NCBI RefSeq assembly: GCF_050589645.1 | Contig: NZ_JBNGOQ010000001.1 | Location: forward strand, 62,001-126,000 | Direction of reading: 5' to 3' | Source of the DNA: JBNGOQ01 sp050589645 | GTDB lineage: Bacteria; Bacteroidota; Bacteroidia; Flavobacteriales; Flavobacteriaceae | Length of the DNA stretch: 64,000 bases | Part shown: positions 58,761-64,000 of the stretch, one piece after another | Position numbering within the stretch: the first letter of the stretch is position 1 | Layout: each line of letters opens with the position of its first letter | Notes under the pieces: model-generated | Database searches by the model: none | What the model was told of the DNA's origin: nothing | The model's input: only the letters and a program-made list of their open reading frames with translations | Program-made: the position numbers and the translations under genes

Positions 58761-61610
58761 CTATTCAATTTTAAATGTCGTTCTTTCCAGCGTGCCATCA
58801 CCGGAAATTTCTATGTAATAATTTCCCTTCGGAAGATAGGTCTTGCCATCATTGGCTTCATCAAGTTGGGTCTTGTACTTCCTAAGATAAGCCGATTTTC
58901 CACTTTTGGAAAAAGCCACATCATAGGATAAAATATTGAACCCACGGGGGGTTTCGATTTCCGTGGCACTTACCTCTACCTGGTCGGCGGTCTTTATGCT
59001 AACCTTGCATTTCCCTGCCTTGGCGGTATAGAAGGTAAGGTCAATTCCAGGTGTGTTGGGCCTGGACCAGGGACTGGCCGCATTGCCCCAACTTTTGGAA
59101 TGTTTCACCTTTCCTATACCAAAGACCACAAGCTCCTTGCGCATGGCTTCGGGGGTAAGCTCCTGTAGCGCGGCAATGTTGGCCCTATAGATGCTCCTTC
59201 CATGCGTGCCTACCAAGAGGTGTTTTTCCCTGGGCTGAATGGCCAGATCATGTACCGCCACATTGGGCATGCCGTTTTGAAATACCTCCCAGGAATTACC
59301 TTGGTCAAAGGAAACATAGACCCCATTATCCGTACCTGCAAAAAGGAGGTTTTCGTTTTGGGGATCTTCCAAAATGACATTGACCGGGGAAGGTGGTATG
59401 TTGCCCGCAATATTTTTCCAAGTGGCACCATAGTCATCGCTCTTATAAATGTAGGGGGTAAAATCGTCCCAACGGTAGCCGTTTAGACCTACATAGACCC
59501 GATTCTTTTTATGCTTTGAAGCCGCCACCCGGCTCACCCAAAGTTCCTTTGGAAAGCTTTCGGAGATCAACTCCCAACTGCCGCCCCCGTTGCGGGTCAC
59601 ATGAACCAGACCATCATCGCTACCGGTATAGAGCACCCCAAACTTAAGCGGTGATTCAGAAAGGGTGGTCAAAGTGCCGTAGGCCACATTTCCCTTTTTT
59701 CCACCCTGGGTAAGGTCATCGGAAATGACCTCCCAATCGTCCCCTTGGTTCAGCGATCGGTGCAATTTGTGACTCCCCAGATATACAATATCCTGATTGT
59801 GCGGTGAAAGGAGAATGGGTGTTTGCCAATTGAATCGATAGGGCAGTTCGCCCAAATTGTGTTTGGGCTGTACGGCCTTGCGCTTTCCTTTGGCAAGGTC
59901 CAACCTAAAATAATTCCCAAACTGAAAACCGGTGTATACCAGGTTGGCATCCCGGGCATCGATCTGTACTTGCATACCGTCCCCGCCCAAAATGGATTTC
60001 CAGGCGTAGTGGCCGGTCTGTTGCCAGCCTCTGCTCTCCTTGGCGTTGTGCGGCCCTTTCCAAACCCCGTTGTCCTGCAGTCCGCCATAGACGTTATAGG
60101 GGTCTTCGTCATCCACGTTTATGGCGTAGAACTGGCCTACGGAGGGCGAGTTGTTCTTGGTCCAATGGGCCCCATCGTCATAGGAGATATTGAGTCCGCC
60201 ATCGTTTCCGTTGATCAAATGTCCGGGTATTTTTGGATTCACCCAAAGCGCATGGTGGTCTGCATGCACATTGTCGTCGCTGATCGATGTCCAGCTGTTG
60301 CCTCCATCATCGGAGGTCAGCAAGGGAACCCCCGCGATATAAATTTTATCTTTATTATGTGCCGCCACGCGGATCTGCGCAAAATAGTACCCATAGCTAT
60401 AGAAGAGGTCGTTGATGTACTTTTGGTTCATTTTCTTCCAAGTGGCACCGGCGTCATCACTGCGATATACCTCCGCACCAATGACAGGGGTGTCAAACAA
60501 AAGGGAGTTTGCATTTACCAGGTAGTTGTATAGGTCAACCGGCTTTATGGACGCTGAACGCACCATTTGTTTTACCGTGTCTGCCCGATATTTTTTCGGG
60601 AACCCCTTGGCTTTCAAAAAAGCGTCCAATTTCTGATCGGACAGTTTTAGGAAGGCATCAACGGACAGATCCTTAAAATCTTCCTTTTGGAGTTCGTCCG
60701 ACCGCTTTGGGTCCACTTCGGTCTTGCCCCTTCTGAACTGACTGTCGTGCACAGCATATACCGTATTGGCATCGTAGACCGCCAGACCAATTCGGCCCAC
60801 ACCTTCGCCTGTGGGAAAACCGCTTTCAGGGGTTGAGACCTTGGTCCAGCTGTTCCCACCGTCCATACTTTTATAAATGCCAGAGTCCGACCCATTGCCG
60901 CTAAAGTTCCACGCTTTCCGATCTTTCTGCCAGGCGGCGGCGTACAGGGTATTAAAGTTGCCCGGGTCATGGGCCACATCAATGATGCCGGTTTCGTCAT
61001 TGATGAAAAGGGTTTTTTGCCAGGTGTTGCCACCATCCGTAGTCTTGTATACGCCACGTTCCTCGTTGGGGGAGTACAGATGTCCGGTTACCCCCACCAC
61101 CACTTCATCCGGATTGTTGGGGTTGATCAGGATACGGCCAATATGGTGCGAATCGGTTAGCCCCATATTTTGCCAGCTGTCTCCACCATCCGTGGATTTT
61201 AAAATGCCGATACCGGCATAGGAGGAACGTGATGCATTGTTCTCCCCGGTGCCCACCCACAGCGTGCCCGAGGCCCAATCCACGGCGATGTCCCCAATGT
61301 TCTGCGTCTCGGAGCTGTCCAAGACCGGGACGAAAGAGGTGCCATTATTGCGTGTATACCATAGGCCACCGGAGGCGTAGGCCACATAGAACTCTACTGT
61401 ACGATTTGGATTTACGGCAACGTCCACCACACGTCCGCTCATCACCGTTGGCCCAATATTGACCAGGGGTATATTTTTCACCAAGGAGGTGGCCTCCATC
61501 TGTTTTTTTTGTTTTAGGGCGTTCTCCATAGTGGCGGCTGAAGTTGGCCTGGGCTGTGAAAACAATAAAGTGCTGTAGCTCAATAAAAAAAGGAGGTATA
61601 ATTTTTTCAT
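58761..61610 (-). CDS. Exported sortilin/BNR-repeat (VPS10-like) protein
   Basis: A 949-residue secreted protein. I place the start at ATG 61610, which gives a clean signal peptide (MKKLYLLFLLSYSTLLFSQ); the longer frame to 61811 runs through intergenic repeats. Many Asp-box/BNR repeats (S-x-D-x-G-x-T-W: STDGGDSWQ, TTDGGNTWQ, SMDGGNSWT, SDDAGATWK, SDDGGNSWT) build one or two beta propellers. The family is annotated as WD40/YVTN/BNR-like or glycosyl hydrolase, but no catalytic residues can be assigned. The C terminus has a Ig-like region (TAKAGKCKVSIKTADQVEV) and no T9SS tail that I recognise. Confidence 0.85.
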   Translation of the reverse strand: MKKLYLLFLLSYSTLLFSQPRPTSAATMENALKQKKQMEATSLVKNIPLVNIGPTVMSGRVVDVAVNPNRTVEFYVAYASGGLWYTRNNGTSFVPVLDSSETQNIGDIAVDWASGTLWVGTGENNASRSSYAGIGILKSTDGGDSWQNMGLTDSHHIGRILINPNNPDEVVVGVTGHLYSPNEERGVYKTTDGGNTWQKTLFINDETGIIDVAHDPGNFNTLYAAAWQKDRKAWNFSGNGSDSGIYKSMDGGNSWTKVSTPESGFPTGEGVGRIGLAVYDANTVYAVHDSQFRRGKTEVDPKRSDELQKEDFKDLSVDAFLKLSDQKLDAFLKAKGFPKKYRADTVKQMVRSASIKPVDLYNYLVNANSLLFDTPVIGAEVYRSDDAGATWKKMNQKYINDLFYSYGYYFAQIRVAAHNKDKIYIAGVPLLTSDDGGNSWTSISDDNVHADHHALWVNPKIPGHLINGNDGGLNISYDDGAHWTKNNSPSVGQFYAINVDDEDPYNVYGGLQDNGVWKGPHNAKESRGWQQTGHYAWKSILGGDGMQVQIDARDANLVYTGFQFGNYFRLDLAKGKRKAVQPKHNLGELPYRFNWQTPILLSPHNQDIVYLGSHKLHRSLNQGDDWEVISDDLTQGGKKGNVAYGTLTTLSESPLKFGVLYTGSDDGLVHVTRNGGGSWELISESFPKELWVSRVAASKHKKNRVYVGLNGYRWDDFTPYIYKSDDYGATWKNIAGNIPPSPVNVILEDPQNENLLFAGTDNGVYVSFDQGNSWEVFQNGMPNVAVHDLAIQPREKHLLVGTHGRSIYRANIAALQELTPEAMRKELVVFGIGKVKHSKSWGNAASPWSRPNTPGIDLTFYTAKAGKCKVSIKTADQVEVSATEIETPRGFNILSYDVAFSKSGKSAYLRKYKTQLDEANDGKTYLPKGNYYIEISGDGTLERTTFKIE

Positions 61611-61730
61611 TTGCAATACGCTTGGAATTTGCTTGGTGAAGTTATGAATTTGGCAGACCGATGACAAAACTTTTATTGCGACCGGGAAATGGCTATTTTT
61701 GAGGAGATCAAGGAAGAATGATGGGCATTG

Positions 61731-61750
61731 ATTCCTGCCTGCGCAGGAAT
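61731..61750 (+). repeat. REP-like palindrome, copy 1
   Basis: ATTCCTGC (61731-61738) and GCAGGAAT (61743-61750) pair across CTGC. The element is followed by GACAAAACG. The same element in the other orientation is at 61856-61875. Confidence 0.75.
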
Positions 61751-61855
61751 GACAAAACGGAAAGGCGGAATGGTAAAATGGGGAAAGACCTAGGAATCCA
61801 AAATGGATCAAACAATAACCGATTGTCCTAGCGCTGTTGGGCCAAATAAAATGTC

Positions 61856-61875
61856 ATTCCTGCGCAAGCAGGAAT
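61856..61875 (-). repeat. REP-like palindrome, copy 2 (inverted)
   Basis: ATTCCTGC (61856-61863) and GCAGGAAT (61868-61875) pair across GCAA. Its reverse complement matches copy 1 with one base changed in the loop, and both have GATTCC and AATGACA flanks. Confidence 0.75.
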
Positions 61876-61940
61876 CCAGAAAACACATAATCACTATTCA
61901 TCCGTATTATGTTTTTATCTTTATCGATTAAAGGAACCAA

Positions 61941-61964
61941 CATCTTGTGCGGGAATGACAAAAC
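61941..61964 (+). repeat. Partial REP-like copy
   Basis: TTGTGCGGGAATGACAAAACG resembles the right half of copy 1 (CTGCGCAGGAATGACAAAACG) with three mismatches; the left arm is missing. Confidence 0.5.
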
Positions 61965-62015
61965 GAACGGGGCAGTAGTCCTTTGGTCCAAATAAAACAA
62001 AACATCACAACCAAT

Positions 62016-63314
62016 ATGAAGTATCACCAAATAGATAACGGCCTTTTCAAAAAGAACCGCAAAAAGTTCATGGCGCAAATGAAACCACAAAGTATCGCCG
62101 TGTTCAATTCCAATGATATTTATCCCATAAGTGCGGATAGCACCATGCCCTTTGAGCAGCACAGGGATATCTTTTATCTCAGCGGTGCCGATCAGGAGGA
62201 AACTATTTTGGTGCTCTTTCCGGATGCTTTGGATCCCAAACACCGCGAGCTGTTGTTTGTACGTGAGACCAATGAGCACATTGCGGTCTGGGAAGGAGAA
62301 AAACTGACCAAGGAAAGGGCCACCGAGGTTTCCGGAATACAGACGGTGTATTGGTTGTCCGACTTTGAAAAAGTCTTTTTTGATCTGATGACCGAGGCCC
62401 ACATTATTTATTTCAATACCAACGAACATTATCGCCAGGCTGTGGAGACCCAGACCCGTGAAGATCGCTTTATACAGATGTGCAGGGATAAGTTTCCCGC
62501 CCACCAACAGGCCAAGAGCAATCCCATTTTACAAGAAATCCGTGGGGTAAAGGAAACCGAAGAAATCGATTTGATGCAACAGGCCTGCACCATTACGGAA
62601 AAGGGATTTCGCAGGATCTTGCAGTTTGTACGTCCGGGCGTTTGGGAGTACGAAATAGAAGCGGAATACCTGCATGAGTTTATCCGCAACCGTTCCAAGG
62701 GATTCGCCTATACCCCTATAATCGCATCGGGCAACAACGCCAATGTATTGCACTATGTCGAGAACAACCAACAATGCGCGGATGGCGACCTGCTGTTGAT
62801 GGATGTTGCTGCGGAATATGCCAACTACTCCAGCGACATGACGCGGACCATTCCCGTGAACGGCCGATTCATGCCACGGCAAAAGGAGGTGTACAATGCA
62901 GTCCTCCGGGTGAAGAACGAAGCCACCAAAATGTTGGTCCCTGGAACCCTCTGGGCAGATTATCACAAGGAGGTCGGCAAGGTCATGACCTCTGAATTGC
63001 TGCAGCTCAAACTATTGGATAAGGCCGATGTACAAAATGAAAACAAGGCCTGGCCGGCCTATAAAAAATACTTCATGCACGGCACCAGCCACCATATTGG
63101 TCTGGATACGCACGACTATGGGGCCTTAAAGACCCCCATGAAGGCCGGCATGGTCTTTACCGTGGAGCCGGGCATCTATATTCCAGAGGAAAAAATGGGT
63201 ATACGGATAGAGGACAATGTGGTCATCCAGGAACAAGGCGAGCCGTTTAACCTGATGCGGAATATTCCGATCATGGCAGTGGAAATCGAAGAATTGATGC
63301 AAAAAAATAGATAA
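62016..63314 (+). CDS. pepP: Xaa-Pro aminopeptidase (aminopeptidase P, M24)
   Basis: A 432-residue M24 metallopeptidase; I take ATG 62016 (MKYHQIDNGLFKKNRKKF) as start. The N-terminal domain (about 1-170) is of creatinase type, and the pita-bread domain carries both metal sites: Asp in LLMDVAAEYANYSSDMTRTIP, His in GTSHHIGLDTHD, Glu in TVEPGIYIPEEK and Glu in IRIEDNVVI. It removes an N-terminal residue preceding proline in the cytoplasm. No signal peptide is seen. It is preceded by the repeat cluster. Confidence 0.93.
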   Translation: MKYHQIDNGLFKKNRKKFMAQMKPQSIAVFNSNDIYPISADSTMPFEQHRDIFYLSGADQEETILVLFPDALDPKHRELLFVRETNEHIAVWEGEKLTKERATEVSGIQTVYWLSDFEKVFFDLMTEAHIIYFNTNEHYRQAVETQTREDRFIQMCRDKFPAHQQAKSNPILQEIRGVKETEEIDLMQQACTITEKGFRRILQFVRPGVWEYEIEAEYLHEFIRNRSKGFAYTPIIASGNNANVLHYVENNQQCADGDLLLMDVAAEYANYSSDMTRTIPVNGRFMPRQKEVYNAVLRVKNEATKMLVPGTLWADYHKEVGKVMTSELLQLKLLDKADVQNENKAWPAYKKYFMHGTSHHIGLDTHDYGALKTPMKAGMVFTVEPGIYIPEEKMGIRIEDNVVIQEQGEPFNLMRNIPIMAVEIEELMQKNR

Positions 63315-63363
63315 AGATTCCCCTCCCGGTCTAAGGGAAAAGCTATAGGTTTTTCGGGTTTTC

Positions 63364-64000
63364 TTATTTCTTCAATCCCGGGAAATCCCTTTTCATTTCC
63401 ATAACATTGGCCAGTACAAAACCCAGTACGGCCGGAAGCACCCAACCCATGTTCAGGGACCCTAGGGGTATCCAACCTTTTATGGGGGCAATAAGGTCTT
63501 CCAGTCCGATACTGCCCAAAAAATCGGGGATACTGAAAATGATAGTGGCCATCACCACACTCTTAAAAACCAAGGGGGAGGCAAACTTGTTGGGAAGGAT
63601 GTTCAATAGAATCAGGACTATGGTAATCGGATAAATAAACATCAGCGCGGGAAAGGCCACCGCGATGATATAGCCCACATTAAATTGGCCCATTACTATA
63701 CCCAAGAGGCATCCGACAACTGCGGTTATGGTATACGCCCGCTGTGAATCCCCAAAGCGGTATTTTACAAAGTCGGCCGTGCCTGTCACGATGCCCACGG
63801 CTGTGGTAAAGCAGGCCAATCCCACCAAAATACTCAGAAAGAGGTTGGCGGTGCTGCCCAGGGTTTTAATGCTGATCCCGTTCAAGAGGCCGGTCCTGGA
63901 AATCGCAGCATCGAACTCGCCGTGCATCAAGGCACCGGTAAAGATCAGTCCGGCATAGATTAAAAGGAGGGCCAACCCGGCCAACCAGCCTGCCCGTCTG
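63364..64000 (-). CDS. brnQ: Branched-chain amino acid carrier BrnQ (LIVCS family), C-terminal part
   Basis: The last about 210 residues of a membrane carrier, cut by the right end of the window, so its true start is unseen. Six or more hydrophobic helices are visible; GLACFTTAVGIVTGTADFVKYRFG and ITIVLILLNILPNKF match the LIVCS family, sodium-driven symporters of leucine, isoleucine and valine. It ends 50 bases from the pepP stop, convergently. Confidence 0.82.
   Translation of the reverse strand, partial: RRAGWLAGLALLLIYAGLIFTGALMHGEFDAAISRTGLLNGISIKTLGSTANLFLSILVGLACFTTAVGIVTGTADFVKYRFGDSQRAYTITAVVGCLLGIVMGQFNVGYIIAVAFPALMFIYPITIVLILLNILPNKFASPLVFKSVVMATIIFSIPDFLGSIGLEDLIAPIKGWIPLGSLNMGWVLPAVLGFVLANVMEMKRDFPGLKK

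Larger units (their letters stand above)
61611..62015. other. REP-like repeat cluster between two divergent genes
   Basis: This 405-base gap holds two palindromic elements in opposite orientation (61731-61750 and 61856-61875) and a partial third copy near 61940-61960. No further gene was found. The gap also must hold promoters for the BNR and pepP genes, but no full TTG/TAnnTTTG pair was seen. Confidence 0.6.

Noticed and set aside
61611..61811. 67-residue N-terminal extension of the BNR protein
   Set aside because: The extension has no signal function and is encoded partly by the REP-like repeat; ATG 61610 gives a clean signal peptide.

Overview
The window is a stretch of a Flavobacteriaceae chromosome, most likely from a marine Maribacter/Zobellia/Muricauda-like organism. 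I infer this from the gliding and type IX secretion genes (sprE/porW and gldH), a DUF5687 exporter, a formylglycine-type sulfatase, part of an arsenosugar pathway, an F-type ATP synthase operon without beta and epsilon genes, and promoters of the Bacteroidetes type (TTG or TTTG, 17-20 bases, then TAnnTTTG). I see no rRNA, tRNA, CRISPR array, prophage or intact insertion sequence. Both window ends cut a gene: a GT9 glycosyltransferase on the left and a BrnQ-type carrier on the right.

Layout. 1-4 kb: GT9 end, TetR regulator with a perfect operator-like palindrome, then an arsenosugar set (ArsS radical SAM enzyme, CMD/AhpD-like protein, TIGR04282-type glycosyltransferase). 4-8.2 kb: patatin phospholipase, ferredoxin-NADP-reductase-like flavoprotein, DUF5687 permease plus ABC ATPase. 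8.3-12.3 kb: seven small minus-strand genes (NTF2, DUF2461, DUF1801, SRPBCC, ABM, TfoX, TfoX-like), divergent from a GlxA/AraC regulator. 12.4-21.3 kb: sprE, bactofilin, AtpZ, a DUF6168-like membrane protein, then atpBEFHAG with a canonical promoter, intergenic hairpins and a strong terminator. 21.3-29.7 kb: sulfatase, then a plus-strand run of flippase, dut, nucleotidyltransferase, TPR protein, DUF4292 lipoprotein and EnvC-like factor. 29.7-35.4 kb: aldo/keto reductase, thioesterase, HU/SPOR protein, dprA, trpS, plsC. 35.4-39.1 kb: a minus-strand group of lipoprotein, ECF sigma factor and a single-TM/beta-barrel protein, then recA. 39.2-49.7 kb: candidate small RNA, trhO, ricT, gldH, PBP1A, scoAB interrupted by a four-helix-bundle gene, a 35-residue small ORF, GNAT, serine hydrolase, methionine aminotransferase. 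49.8-51.4 kb: a small regulatory island (HTH-like protein, S24-type repressor with operator-like repeats, Vsr-like nuclease). 51.5-55.4 kb: sdhCAB, again interrupted by a four-helix-bundle gene. 55.6-64 kb: rimK plus an M14-like deacylase, a HGSNAT-type acyltransferase, a large sortilin/BNR-repeat exported protein, a REP-like repeat cluster, pepP and brnQ.

Most genes are conserved housekeeping or envelope functions. The best candidates for something undescribed are the two independent four-helix-bundle genes, each sitting between subunit genes of a metabolic enzyme; the sigma/anti-sigma-like barrel locus; the small-transcript candidates at 39.24-39.37 and 46.6-46.8 kb; the HTH/S24/Vsr island; and the rimK-deacylase overlap. 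I found no clearly new multi-gene defence or biosynthetic system.
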